Source of the DNA: Pedobacter endophyticus
Lineage (GTDB): Bacteria > Bacteroidota > Bacteroidia > Sphingobacteriales > Sphingobacteriaceae
DNA: 64,000 nucleotides
Direction: 5' to 3'
NCBI RefSeq assembly: GCF_015679185.1
Contig: NZ_CP064939.1
Location: 4,030,001-4,094,000 of the forward strand
A model generated the notes under the pieces. It saw only the letters and a program-made list of their open reading frames with translations, was not told where the DNA came from and searched no databases. Made by a program: the position numbers and the translations under genes. Positions 1 to 8,865 of the stretch are shown here, one piece after another. How positions within the stretch are numbered: position 1 is the stretch's first letter; every line of letters begins with the position of its first letter.

Positions 1-368
1 ATCAGGGTAAATATGATTCCCTTGCTATGTGCATAGACATCTGCTCGGGAGATATGGCAAGACCCTTTTTCTGCACGCATATTGCCAAGGGTAAGCAGCG
101 CCGATAATCTGCCATAAGCTTCCTTGTCTGTAGGATAGGCGAGAAGGCTCGGCCCATCAAGCAAGTCCAATCTGCATGCCGGGATAAGCTTTACCTGTTT
201 TTCCCTGCACGCCGCATGTGCGCGGACAATGCCAGCCAAGGTATTGCGGTCGGTTATGGCTATTTTTTTATATCCAAAAATTTCTGCCTGCTCCACCAGC
301 TCATGGGCATGGGAGGCTCCCCGTAAGAAACTAAAATTTGAAGTCACCTGTAGTTCGCTATATCCCAT
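1..368 (-). CDS. dnaE2: Error-prone DNA polymerase DnaE2, N-terminal part (runs off window)
   Basis: The minus strand is open from an ATG at 368 to the window edge, about 122 codons. The translation begins MGYSELQVTSNFSFLRGASH and continues with a TDRNTLAG segment, the hallmark of the PHP domain of DnaE2-type polymerase III alpha subunits. The start lies five bases after the imuB stop, so the gene is the third member of an imuA-imuB-dnaE2 operon. In the characterised mutasome DnaE2 is the catalytic translesion polymerase, while ImuA and ImuB are accessory. The polymerase core is outside the window, so catalytic integrity cannot be judged. Confidence 0.9.
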   Translation of the reverse strand, partial: MGYSELQVTSNFSFLRGASHAHELVEQAEIFGYKKIAITDRNTLAGIVRAHAACREKQVKLIPACRLDLLDGPSLLAYPTDKEAYGRLSALLTLGNMRAEKGSCHISRADVYAHSKGIIFTL

Positions 369-373
369 CTCCG

Positions 374-1882
374 TTATGCAAAAAATCCATGAATAAACCA
401 CTGATACTTTTGTTCGCCCCCATAGTGGCCTGAACGGAACAGCCAATAACGTCCGCCCAGCTCGTCCTCGACCTGGTAGTAATCCCTATGCTCACCCTGA
501 TCTAGCCACCATTCGCGTTCAATACGCTCAGGACCATCTGCCTTGGCGATGATATGCCGAATGCCCTTATAAATAAAAAACTTAGGGGGATGATCGGGAA
601 TGGTGGCCATCACCTCTATTGGCACAGGGGATTTCAATAGTTCTGTAGGCCGTGGCTTATCCACCCGCCAGGCGATGTTGGGTTTTTCGCTCACTGAAAC
701 CGCTCTGGAAAGGGCACGTTCCGGCCAATATCTTTTGGCGGGAAGATAGCGATGGATAACCTGAAATCCCACTTTTCCGGCAACGCGGTCGAGCAATCTG
801 ATTACGCTCTGGTCATCCAATCCCGGTTTTGAAGTCCACATTTCCTCCTGGGGGATCTCTACCTCATCTACCTTTGGTGCATCCATTACGAAAAGCTCAA
901 TACCAAGGGCTGGCCTGATCTGATCAATTTTAAGCTGAAAAAGTTTGAACAGATGACCTGGGCTATTGGATGCTCCACTGGTGCCTATATCAACCCGCAC
1001 CACTTTCCCATCAATGCGGTAACAGGTCAGCAGTCCCGTGCGCAATCCCTTTCCCTCCGCATGCATGCGCTTGCAAAGATTTTCAAGAAGCTTATTGATA
1101 GCAATCTCAATCCCGTTTCTGGTCTTGATAGGTTCCAGGCAGGCCAGCCTTTCACTAAAGGCAACAGGTAGCTGCAAGGGAACAAGCACTTCGTTTTCTG
1201 TTCCTATAGCCTGCGCCAAGCGCAGCAGAAAATCTTCTCCAAACCGCCTGCGCAACACGGATCTAGGCATTCCAATAAAACTCTTGATCTGGTAAAATCC
1301 CAGTTTGCGAAGTTTTGCAAGTATGGGCTCTTCGAGTCGCAGGGCATCTGGAACCAGGTTCAGCAGTGCATCAACCTGTTCCCCAGCGGGGATCAAAGGG
1401 GTGATTTTTCCATAACGCGATACTGCCCAGGCCGCGCCGGGCGTATCGGCAATAGCCAGGCGAACGGTATATCCCTTGCCTTTTAGTCTGGAAACTATTT
1501 CTTTAAGGTATCCGCGTTCTCCTCCCCATAGATGGGCGCATCCCGAAATATCCAATAGCAATCCATCCATTCCAAATTCATCAATGACCACTATAGGGGA
1601 ATAGCGCACGCACCATTCTCCAAGTCCTTTGAGCAGTTTTTTAGAACGGCCGGGTTTATCATCCAGCACTTCCAGTCCTGGACATATTGCCTTGGCATCT
1701 GCTGCACGCATCCCTATCTCTACCCCGAAATCCTGGGCTAATGGGCTGACTGCCGTGATCATCATTCGCCCATGATCGGGGGCTGCAAAAACAAAGGGTA
1801 CGTCCTTTAGCTCCGGCCTGCGGATAAGCTGCCAGTCAGCCAGTAACTGGCGGAACCATATAGAAACAAAACGCCTTTGCAT
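374..1882 (-). CDS. imuB: ImuB, Y-family polymerase-like mutasome protein
   Basis: This 502-residue protein has the Y-family fold signature. It starts MQRRFVSIWFRQLLADWQL, where active Y-family polymerases carry the first catalytic aspartate (DMDAFFA type). Here that acidic residue is replaced, as is typical of non-catalytic ImuB. A second conserved stretch, VVIDEFGMDGLLLDI near residue 100, is retained. ImuB is known to bridge DnaE2, ImuA and the sliding clamp during translesion synthesis. It lies 6 bases downstream of imuA and just upstream of dnaE2, indicating one transcript. Length is normal for the family. Confidence 0.92.
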   Translation of the reverse strand: MQRRFVSIWFRQLLADWQLIRRPELKDVPFVFAAPDHGRMMITAVSPLAQDFGVEIGMRAADAKAICPGLEVLDDKPGRSKKLLKGLGEWCVRYSPIVVIDEFGMDGLLLDISGCAHLWGGERGYLKEIVSRLKGKGYTVRLAIADTPGAAWAVSRYGKITPLIPAGEQVDALLNLVPDALRLEEPILAKLRKLGFYQIKSFIGMPRSVLRRRFGEDFLLRLAQAIGTENEVLVPLQLPVAFSERLACLEPIKTRNGIEIAINKLLENLCKRMHAEGKGLRTGLLTCYRIDGKVVRVDIGTSGASNSPGHLFKLFQLKIDQIRPALGIELFVMDAPKVDEVEIPQEEMWTSKPGLDDQSVIRLLDRVAGKVGFQVIHRYLPAKRYWPERALSRAVSVSEKPNIAWRVDKPRPTELLKSPVPIEVMATIPDHPPKFFIYKGIRHIIAKADGPERIEREWWLDQGEHRDYYQVEDELGGRYWLFRSGHYGGEQKYQWFIHGFFA

Positions 1883-1888
1883 GATATA

Positions 1889-2626
1889 TTATCCAATTTG
1901 TCTGCCCTCCAGTTCAGACCAAACGATTTCTTTTTTAGCTTTTTTAACCTCCTCGAATTTTTCGCCTGCCCATTCTAGCACGAAGCTGCCAGGGTTGCCA
2001 TTGCGCACCTTTAAAAGCTCTACCTGCCATCTGGGAAAGCCAAGGCCCGGCATACCTTCCTCGGTTTGGGAAGGCAAGGGGCTAATTCTCCATCTTGCGG
2101 TTGCAACGGTACTGGCGGTTTTATTTTCATCTTTGCGGAGGATAAAACCTGTAACGCCACTTTTTTCTACGGTAAGCTGCAATCTTCGGGATTCAATTAG
2201 CGATAAGTTGTTAACCTCGGCTACTACTGCAGCGAGGCCTTCGCACTTTAAGGCTTCTTCTGTAATCCAGAGAACATCTTTTTCGGTCTGTACGTCCATG
2301 AATATGATCCGTTCAGGCTCAACATTAAATAGGCTCAACGATGCGGGGAACAAACCGCGGGAAGTGCTTGCCCATACGCAAGCTGCGCCATTTTCCATCA
2401 GCACTGAAAGCAGTCCGGCAATAAATCCCTCGCTAGCGGCTGCGTGTTCGGGAAGCACGGTGATAAACTCATGGATGGCTTTTTGGGGAAAGACCTTGCC
2501 CGGAAAGGCATCTTCAATTTCCCCGAGGCCAATGCGTTCAGCCTTGCCAGCAGACAGGGGTTTAAAGCCCTGCCACAGCAGAATATCCTGCTGCAATTTT
2601 TGAAACAATTCCCTTTTAGCATCCAT
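1889..2626 (-). CDS. imuA: ImuA, RecA-superfamily mutasome protein
   Basis: This 245-residue protein is the first gene of the minus-strand cassette. It matches ImuA in size, position and character: a RecA-like fold without a canonical Walker A motif, plus the segments VFPQKAIHEFITVLPEH and AACVWASTSRGLFPASL. Known ImuA supports DnaE2/ImuB mutagenesis after DNA damage. The call rests largely on the imuB-dnaE2 context together with the recognisable sequence. An inverted repeat 17 bp upstream of the start is a plausible damage-responsive operator. Confidence 0.85.
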   Translation of the reverse strand: MDAKRELFQKLQQDILLWQGFKPLSAGKAERIGLGEIEDAFPGKVFPQKAIHEFITVLPEHAAASEGFIAGLLSVLMENGAACVWASTSRGLFPASLSLFNVEPERIIFMDVQTEKDVLWITEEALKCEGLAAVVAEVNNLSLIESRRLQLTVEKSGVTGFILRKDENKTASTVATARWRISPLPSQTEEGMPGLGFPRWQVELLKVRNGNPGSFVLEWAGEKFEEVKKAKKEIVWSELEGRQIG

Positions 2627-2642
2627 AGCGTATTAAATTTTC

Positions 2643-2661
2643 ATACTATTATTTTTAGTAT
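2643..2661. promoter_or_regulatory. Candidate SOS-type operator upstream of imuA
   Basis: A perfect inverted repeat ATACTA-N7-TAGTAT lies 17 bp upstream of the imuA start, in an AT-rich stretch where its promoter should be. LexA-like repressors bind inverted repeats of this size, and imuA-imuB-dnaE2 cassettes are usually damage-regulated. The regulator is not encoded in the window, so the assignment is inferred from position and symmetry. Confidence 0.45.
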
Positions 2662-2854
2662 TATAAAATTTAACAACAAACATAAAGCTAAAATTGTTAG
2701 TAAATAATAAAATGTTGAAAAGATTGTGGTTTTGGTGGAGAACTCACCGCCAGCCTCAGTTTCTTAATTTAGCCTAAAATCTCTGGTATCGATTGCTAAA
2801 AAAAGAAAATTGTTATGATGGTTTGGCGTAATCTCTGACGAAATTAAACAACCA

Positions 2855-3868
2855 TTAGATATCAGACGGTTCAATTCCAATAAAGCCCTGGGCTTTTAGG
2901 TTTGCTGCGGTCTCTTCCTGATATCTATTTACAGCTTCGGGGTCCTCGTATCTGGTTTCAACACAGCTGCCATTTTCCAATGCGGTTGAGCCCATGCAAT
3001 ATAGACTTGATAGCACGTTGGGATGATAAGTTCCCTTCAAAAGGGAAATGATGTCGAATGCGAATTCGGAAAAATGCTGTTCCCAGAATGTCAATAACAG
3101 ACTAAAATATGCATCATCTTTATACTTAAGGCATTTCGATGTTGCCCAAAAAGATAATGATGACCTGGTGTTGGCGCTAGTATCAACGTCTTCGTTTCTG
3201 AATTTTATTTTCCCGCTATAATATTTATCAAGAGTATCAGCGCGAAGTATTATTCCGCCGTGAAATCCCCTAAGCATTGTAGCCTCGACCAATTTGTCCA
3301 TCGCCGCAAAATCCTTCTCATGCTCTTTTCTAAGCTCAAAGAATACTGTCGCGCAGAAAAAATTGGCAGGAAGATAGAGCTCGCCGCGGCTATGCTGGGG
3401 ATCTAACCGGGCCAATAGCGGCTTTAACTTGGAGAGTTGTTCAACTGCATCCTTGGCGGATTGGCTGTTAAATGAGGACTTCACCTCAAATACGGCGTGT
3501 ACATATTCCACGGGTATTGCGAGTGATTTTCCCTGTAGGGAAGCATCCGGATTTTCCTCCACCCACAGTACCGGGGATTCCAGCTGGTCGTATATGATTA
3601 CATCATAATGCACCATGTGCTCTTTACTTGAAATGCCTGGCGAGATGATATATCCTGAGGCAACGGCGTAGCGTTTGGGCAGAAATTCGCTTAGCCACTT
3701 TCTAAATTCAGCTTCTGCCACGCGGCCATGTCTGGTCTTGACCAGCTTATTGTTTTCCAGATCTTTTGCAAGATCATAAGCGGCGAGCATTCTGGTTCTG
3801 GCAGCCAGGAACTGTTTCCATCCTTGGGTCGGCATCTGTGCATGAAGCGGGGATCCATTGGTATTCAT
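2855..3868 (-). CDS. DUF6602-like protein, possible PD-(D/E)XK nuclease fold
   Basis: A 337-residue soluble protein. Residues about 45-75 (RHGRVAEAEFRKWLSEFLPKR then YAVASGYI), followed by HYDVIIYDQ and a later VHAVFEVKSSF segment, resemble the DUF6602 family. The spacing of acidic D..IIYD and E-V-K residues is also that of a restriction-endonuclease-like core. This is family resemblance, not proof of nuclease activity. The gene lies between imuA and the SRAP gene on the same strand, so a repair or defence role is possible. No signal peptide or membrane segment is seen. Confidence 0.6.
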   Translation of the reverse strand: MNTNGSPLHAQMPTQGWKQFLAARTRMLAAYDLAKDLENNKLVKTRHGRVAEAEFRKWLSEFLPKRYAVASGYIISPGISSKEHMVHYDVIIYDQLESPVLWVEENPDASLQGKSLAIPVEYVHAVFEVKSSFNSQSAKDAVEQLSKLKPLLARLDPQHSRGELYLPANFFCATVFFELRKEHEKDFAAMDKLVEATMLRGFHGGIILRADTLDKYYSGKIKFRNEDVDTSANTRSSLSFWATSKCLKYKDDAYFSLLLTFWEQHFSEFAFDIISLLKGTYHPNVLSSLYCMGSTALENGSCVETRYEDPEAVNRYQEETAANLKAQGFIGIEPSDI

Positions 3869-3898
3869 TTTTTGTTGTGCTTATAGATATGCTAGATA

Positions 3899-4720
3899 TT
3901 AATTCCTCCAGTGGTCGAAATCCAAAACTTCCTGATCCACAAAACTAAGATCCAAAGCCGGATGGTCAGGATAATTGGCAGGGGTAGCCTCACCGGCAAA
4001 GCGGTAACCTTTATCAATAGTGCAGGCTTCCATCAATTTTGACGGGATCTGTGTAAGTGCAATTTCGGTTAAACGCTCGTCGCTGGGCTCCTGCATCAGC
4101 CATTCCCATGCCAGGTCATCGGTAAGTATAGTTGGCATGCGCTTCTTAGAATTATGGATCTGCTGCATGATGCCATTTGCGGCTGTAGTCGCAAAGGCAA
4201 CTGTTCTGACCACTTCGCCGGTATCTTTGTCTAGCCAATCGTTATAAACCCCAGGGAACCAGAAATATTCTTTTCCAACGATTCCAACTTGATATGGGAT
4301 TTTATCTGTAGCCTTTAGCAGCTGCCCCTTTTTTCCATAGGTAGGCACATGCATCGATTCGATGATTCCGGTCGACAGAACCAGGCATCTGCGTTTCCGT
4401 GCCGAATCTGCCCACATGGACTTCTTACCTGATTCATTCTCAAAGAGGTTCTCCGCCTTAAAGTTGAGGGTGGTGTACATTCCCCTGAATTTTTTGGCCT
4501 CTTCGCGATCCTTGGCATAGCCGGGAATAAATCCCCACTCGGCCTGCTGGATCTCAAAATCCCTTCTATCATCTGTGGGCACTACAATAGCGCAGGGGGC
4601 ATAATTGAAACCGTTATGAACGCCCGTGTCCAAAAAATCATAATTTTTGACAGCTTTTTCCAATTGTTTGAGCTGGATAAATTCCGCTCTTGCCACTTTC
4701 TGCCCATTGTAATAACACAT
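3899..4720 (-). CDS. SRAP family protein (SOS response-associated peptidase, YedK/HMCES type)
   Basis: The 273-residue protein starts Met-Cys, giving the catalytic Cys2 that SRAP proteins expose after Met removal. Other expected residues are visible: Asn86 in TLNFKAEN (equivalent of the NARAE motif), Glu121 in RRCLVLSTGIIES and His189 in QQIHNSKKRMPTIL. Known SRAP proteins crosslink covalently to abasic sites in single-stranded DNA and protect them. The position near imuAB-dnaE2 fits a DNA-damage role. It is preceded on the same strand by a 78-residue gene ending 4 bases upstream, probably one operon. Confidence 0.93.
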   Translation of the reverse strand: MCYYNGQKVARAEFIQLKQLEKAVKNYDFLDTGVHNGFNYAPCAIVVPTDDRRDFEIQQAEWGFIPGYAKDREEAKKFRGMYTTLNFKAENLFENESGKKSMWADSARKRRCLVLSTGIIESMHVPTYGKKGQLLKATDKIPYQVGIVGKEYFWFPGVYNDWLDKDTGEVVRTVAFATTAANGIMQQIHNSKKRMPTILTDDLAWEWLMQEPSDERLTEIALTQIPSKLMEACTIDKGYRFAGEATPANYPDHPALDLSFVDQEVLDFDHWRN

Positions 4721-4724
4721 AACC

Positions 4725-4961
4725 TTATCTCCTTTTAGCGCGGATATGTTCCGCTGTAAATTTGCCGATTTCGGCAGCTTCCTTATGGCTCCCTAGAGGA
4801 ATAGAAGTCCAGAACTTTTTGTCATTGGCACCGACCGCTACAGCAATCACCAGCGGTTTCATTTCTGCTCCATGGTTTACATGAAAAACCCTTTTGCCTT
4901 CCAGTTCATGTTCAAATACGAAGTGTCCTTCCACCACATTCCAACTCGAAAGGTCCTTCAA
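4725..4961 (-). CDS. Small conserved-looking protein in SRAP operon
   Basis: A 78-residue soluble protein beginning MKDLSSWNVVEGHFVFEHE. It ends 4 bases before the SRAP start, so the two are probably cotranscribed and functionally linked. I do not recognise the family. It has no Cys, no signal peptide and no membrane segment, and its C-terminus (EHIRAKRR) is basic. Its start is only 10 bp from the start of the divergent gene at 4972, which leaves no room for two separate promoters. One of the two starts may therefore be further downstream than given. Confidence 0.6.
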   Translation of the reverse strand: MKDLSSWNVVEGHFVFEHELEGKRVFHVNHGAEMKPLVIAVAVGANDKKFWTSIPLGSHKEAAEIGKFTAEHIRAKRR

Positions 4962-4971
4962 TTTCTCTCAT

Positions 4972-5604
4972 ATGTTTAAAGTTAAGGAATTACCATCTAT
5001 AAGCCTATTAGATTTTTTAAATTCGCTCACAAACTATAATCCGATGAACGACGCAGACGTAAAAAATATCATCAATGAGAACCAGGAGCATATCGAGAGG
5101 TTGAAAAAAATGTTGCTTAATATCCTTTCGGTATCCAACATCCGTTTTTGGTATTGGAAGTTGGACCACTTCAGGATCTCGGAAAATATATATGAAGATC
5201 TCATGGAAATGGATGCCTTAATGACAAGTATCATAGTTTCCTACGGGCGTTTGTTCAATTCTAGCTTCGGAAGTACAAGAATGAATGAAGGTATAGTCCC
5301 TAATAATCTTCGGGAAATGCATAAACATATTCTTGATCTCAGAAACAACAAATATGCTCACCATGGAGGTCATCAATCCATTCAACCGAATATTTCCATA
5401 GAAAATAAGGGTACGCATTTGAACGTAGCTCTGGGAGCAGAAATAGGAACTTGGCTAGGTGCCCCTCAAGAATGGAAGGAGCTTTTTGAATGGCTTGACG
5501 GATATATGCACTCGGAGGTTAAAAAGAAGCTTGCCATGTTAACAAAACTAACTGGGATAGAATGGAAGATACAAGATCATGATGCACCTTGGTGGATTTC
5601 TTAA
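4972..5604 (+). CDS. Helical protein with HEPN-like RxxxxxH motif
   Basis: A 210-residue mostly helical protein. An in-frame upstream ATG at 4894 overlaps the divergent small gene and is disfavoured; ATG 5044 is an alternative start. The segment DLRNNKYAHHGGH carries an R-x5-H motif (RNNKYAH) that matches the Rx4-6H active-site pattern of HEPN domains, which are often RNases in toxin or defence proteins. Whether it is a HEPN nuclease is an inference from this motif and the predicted helicity. No clear partner nucleotidyltransferase is next to it. Confidence 0.55.
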   Translation: MFKVKELPSISLLDFLNSLTNYNPMNDADVKNIINENQEHIERLKKMLLNILSVSNIRFWYWKLDHFRISENIYEDLMEMDALMTSIIVSYGRLFNSSFGSTRMNEGIVPNNLREMHKHILDLRNNKYAHHGGHQSIQPNISIENKGTHLNVALGAEIGTWLGAPQEWKELFEWLDGYMHSEVKKKLAMLTKLTGIEWKIQDHDAPWWIS

Positions 5605-5886
5605 TTTTGATTCGTCTTTATATGATTACCTTAAACCTGCATAGACAGCTTCTTATTTTTCCTAATCCTATAAGGATATGTTATTGTGTGCCTAATATAC
5701 ATTCGATCTGTTTTCGTATCTTCCGAAATCCTCAAGAGGCATTTAATAATTTCTTTCCTACCTATTATGATATTGGGGATAAGCGAAACTTTAGTATTAC
5801 TTTATTTAAAAACATTGGATTAAAATTAAAAATAATTATTGATAATAGTCGTGTTCCAATTATAAAAACCTTCTTGCTTGGGGAAG

Positions 5887-6963
5887 TCAGTAGGATAAAA
5901 TTAAACTTACCTCGAAATAGTTGCTAGCAGTCCTCCCATAGCGGAAACTAAATTTTTCTCCATAAGCTAAACTCAGTCTTTTTTCTATGTTGTCCATTCC
6001 TTTATTAAAACCTGAATGATGAATCCTGGTGTTGATTAAATTGGAAGTACTTATTGATAATTCGTTTTCACTTAATTTAATATCTAATAAACCAGGTTGG
6101 TGTGGCTTTTGTAAATTTCCATGCTTTAGCATGTTTTCTAATAAAGTGATTATAACCAATGGTATAAAGCGAAAATCCTTAACTTCTTCAGGAAAAGAAA
6201 GATTAATATACTGTTCTTTGTCTTTCCTTATTTTATTAAGGGATATGAGGTTATCAATCTGATGCAGTTCCTCCTCCAACTTCGGAAATTCTTCGGGTGA
6301 TTCCTTCGTTTCAAGACTAAACCGCATCAATTCAGCCAAATTAAGTACGGCTTCTCCGGCGTCCTCATTAAATTTTCGGACGCTATCATATAAAAAACTC
6401 AATGTGTTGAATAAAAGGTGTGGATTGATTTGGGCTCGCAGATATTCATACTTCGCAACATGTAGTTCATTTTGCATCTCTTTATTTTTCAAATCGTTTA
6501 AATATTCCATTCTTTCCGACTGTTCTCTTTTCAGCCGTTCTTCTTTGAAACGCAAAAACAAAAAGTAAAAGCAGGAAAGAACGATAAAAAACAAGCCTCT
6601 CCAGAGCGATTGAAAAAAACTTTTATGGTTGGTTATAATGGCTGGGATGCTAAATCCTTTGTGGGTTCCTTCCAGCGTATAATTAAGATAAGACCTGAAA
6701 AATATATATAAACAGATCTGAATTATCATTAAGATGATTACCCTTGTCCAGGGTTTAGACTTTGTAAAACTCTTCTTAAGCACAAAATGCGCATTCGTAT
6801 AAAACAGAATAATATTAAGAATATAATGAAGCGCATAATTCAAAGCTTTTCCAAAAAAGCCCATTGAAAGTCCGATCAGTCCGACCTCTAATGTTATGAA
6901 TATTGTCCATCCAATTAGGTGCAAGCGCTGCACTTTGCCCCATTCGAAAATTTTCTTAGTCAT
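5887..6963 (-). CDS. LytS/YehU-type sensor histidine kinase
   Basis: A 358-residue membrane kinase. About four hydrophobic segments lie between residues 15 and 138, followed by a coiled-coil linker (about 140-170) and the His_kinase phosphoacceptor box QINPHLLFNTL with His182. An HATPase region follows with the N-box-like LLENMLKHG and a GMDNIEKRL segment. This is the 5TM/LytS-YehU class common in Bacteroidetes, which signals to LytTR regulators. Its natural partner is the response regulator at 7217-7954, on the same strand upstream with about 250 bp between. The ligand is unknown. Confidence 0.92.
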   Translation of the reverse strand: MTKKIFEWGKVQRLHLIGWTIFITLEVGLIGLSMGFFGKALNYALHYILNIILFYTNAHFVLKKSFTKSKPWTRVIILMIIQICLYIFFRSYLNYTLEGTHKGFSIPAIITNHKSFFQSLWRGLFFIVLSCFYFLFLRFKEERLKREQSERMEYLNDLKNKEMQNELHVAKYEYLRAQINPHLLFNTLSFLYDSVRKFNEDAGEAVLNLAELMRFSLETKESPEEFPKLEEELHQIDNLISLNKIRKDKEQYINLSFPEEVKDFRFIPLVIITLLENMLKHGNLQKPHQPGLLDIKLSENELSISTSNLINTRIHHSGFNKGMDNIEKRLSLAYGEKFSFRYGRTASNYFEVSLILSY

Positions 6964-7216
6964 GCTATAATCGCTCTTTGTGTAACCTCATTTTATCGCG
7001 GTGTAAAAACTTTTTTTACGCTAAATAATGGCTCTAGTTTCAAAATAAAAACATGAAACAGAACCCTAAAAAACTGGTCAAAAAAACAATATTTGTTTTT
7101 AGATCGCAGCAAACAATTCGAAAGTCTGAAACCGATCCGACTACTTCCAGCATCATTATCATCTCTAATGAAACGTTGATTAGCCATCGTTGAGTTTTGG
7201 TTTCTCTTTTAAATCC

Positions 7217-7954
7217 TTAAGACTTCCGGCCGGATCTTAACGTTTTATTCTCCGAAAATTCAATAAAACCTTGCTTATAGTTGTTGCCCATCGGAATGAT
7301 GTGTGCTCCGAGCTTTAATGTATTTCCAGCTATCTTTTCAACCCTCTCTTCGTTCACGAAGTAACTGCGGTGAACTCTGTAAAACAGTGTGCCCCAAAAT
7401 TCTTTTTCAACTTCCTTCATTGTCAAATAAACTGTGTAATCCTGTTCCTCGGTAACAATTTTCATGTAGTTTTTCAAGCTTTCGAAAAATAATATTTTGG
7501 ATTTTTTTATCTTCAGTTTCTGTCCTCTATCGCCGATGCTGACATAGAAATATTTTTTTTGGGCAATCCGTATCCCTTCTATTCTTTTTCTTTCTGCATC
7601 TAAAATGTCCCAAACAGTCTTTATAAATTTAGGTTTTGAAATCGGCTTTACCAGATAACGCGATGCATTAACCTCAAAAGCTTCTATTGCATATTTTGTA
7701 AATGCTGTTGTGAAGACGATAAATCGGGACCTGTTGACTAATTTTTTTGCAAGCTCAATACCGGTAATTTCTGGCATGTCTATATCCAAGAAAATAAAGT
7801 CTATTTTGTCTCTGATACTGATTTCTGAAAGTGCAATAAGGGGATCAAGAAAAGTCTTGACTAATTTTAGGTTGGGATTCGTCTCAATGTAATCTGAGAG
7901 AATCGAGATTGAATGTTTTTCATCGTCGATTACGACGCAACGAAGTTGTTCCAT
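7217..7954 (-). CDS. LytTR-family response regulator
   Basis: A 245-residue two-domain protein. The receiver domain has the acidic pocket VVIDDE (Asp10/Asp11), the phosphoacceptor Asp57 in FLDIDMP and the conserved Lys in YLVKPIS. The C-terminal LytTR DNA-binding domain includes ILFFESLKNYMKI and VHRSYFVNEERVEKI. It is the cognate partner of the sensor kinase downstream on the same strand. LytTR regulators bind direct repeats upstream of their targets. No such site was defined here. Confidence 0.94.
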   Translation of the reverse strand: MEQLRCVVIDDEKHSISILSDYIETNPNLKLVKTFLDPLIALSEISIRDKIDFIFLDIDMPEITGIELAKKLVNRSRFIVFTTAFTKYAIEAFEVNASRYLVKPISKPKFIKTVWDILDAERKRIEGIRIAQKKYFYVSIGDRGQKLKIKKSKILFFESLKNYMKIVTEEQDYTVYLTMKEVEKEFWGTLFYRVHRSYFVNEERVEKIAGNTLKLGAHIIPMGNNYKQGFIEFSENKTLRSGRKS

Positions 7955-8011
7955 ATGTCAAAGTTTAGGGTAATCTTAAAAATGATCCCTCAATTACTTT
8001 GCATATCCAAA

Positions 8012-8392
8012 TTAACTTTTTTCTTTTGGTTCGATTTTAATTACCTCAGTGGTTTTCTTTTGGGATAAAGAACCATCTTTGTTAATTTTGTTTGTTCTCC
8101 TTAAAGTTAATATGACCATGTCATATTTTGGCTGCTCCAAGGGGAGGATATCTTGTATAGTGCAATTGAGAGCGCTTGCTAACAAGTTTATATGTCTAAT
8201 ACTATATTTTGCTCTTTCAGTGAACAGCTCAACTTTTCCTACAAAACCTTCTGATAAACCCATCTTTTGCGTTAGTGAAACTTGAGATAAGCCAAGCTTT
8301 GACCTCAAGTTTTTTACATTAACAATAATTAAATAATCCAAATGAGAAATTTCTACAGTTACAATCTCAGGGTTGGAATTCCGGTTCTGCAT
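8012..8392 (-). CDS. XRE/Cro-type helix-turn-helix regulator
   Basis: A 126-residue protein with an HTH_3-like domain at about residues 24-85 (NLRSKLGLSQVSLTQKMGLSEGFVGKVE ... INLLASALNCTIQDILP). A lysine-rich tail follows (TTEVIKIEPKEKS). It lies 57 bp upstream of the response regulator on the same strand, so it may belong to the same transcript. The target is unknown. Its 5' side faces a 640-bp gene-free region that contains RNA structure. Confidence 0.85.
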   Translation of the reverse strand: MQNRNSNPEIVTVEISHLDYLIIVNVKNLRSKLGLSQVSLTQKMGLSEGFVGKVELFTERAKYSIRHINLLASALNCTIQDILPLEQPKYDMVILTLRRTNKINKDGSLSQKKTTEVIKIEPKEKS

Positions 8393-8594
8393 TATATTGC
8401 AAGGAACAATAAAATGAAAATTTTATCACAGGTACATGTGGAAGTAAATTTTTTTATTTATATTAGCTTAATAAAATTTATTGTTGGTTAAATGACATTT
8501 AACTACAAGATTTGATTTTTTATTACCGAAAAACCTTGTGACGAAAAGTAGGACGTTTGAACACAAGCAGTAGGTGAAAACTCAAATCCTGTGC

Positions 8595-8707
8595 TATCTT
8601 TGCATAGCATAAGGACTTGGGTCGCCTGCTATTCTGTGTTCGGCCGCTGCAAAGCGGTTGGTGGTCCTACACCTTCGTCTCAGAAAAGCTAAGGGCGACC
8701 CTTTTTA
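8595..8707 (+). ncRNA. Candidate structured small RNA with intrinsic terminator
   Basis: A Bacteroidetes -7 box TATCTTTG (8595-8602) precedes a compact folded segment. GGGTCGCC (8619-8626) pairs perfectly with GGCGACCC (8694-8701), which is followed by TTTTT. An inner hairpin has CCGC (8644-8647) pairing with GCGG (8654-8657). The predicted transcript is about 95 nt, ending at a rho-independent terminator. No convincing ORF lies in it. The family is not recognised, and it could also be a leader or attenuator. No clear -33 element was found. Confidence 0.5.
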
Positions 8708-8865
8708 TTTTCTAAAGGTTTTTTGGTATAAACCAAAAAACGTGAGACATCGAATGAAATTTATTGATCTATCTACATTTTTCCATTGGAAATGTGCGGG
8801 AGGATATTGCTTAAATTTCAACACAAAAAAATCTGTTTATTGTGGTTTTGCGTTCATAATTCTTA

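Noticed and set aside
1881..2603. Long plus-strand ORF opposite imuA
   Set aside because: Antisense shadow of imuA, with Ser/Pro-rich low-complexity composition and no domain.
5589..5927. 112-codon plus-strand ORF between the HEPN-like gene and the kinase
   Set aside because: No recognisable motif, composition like translated AT-rich DNA, and its end overlaps the kinase 3' end on the other strand.
6993..7187. 64-codon minus-strand ORF between kinase and response regulator
   Set aside because: No motif and atypical composition; the spacer is better read as non-coding.
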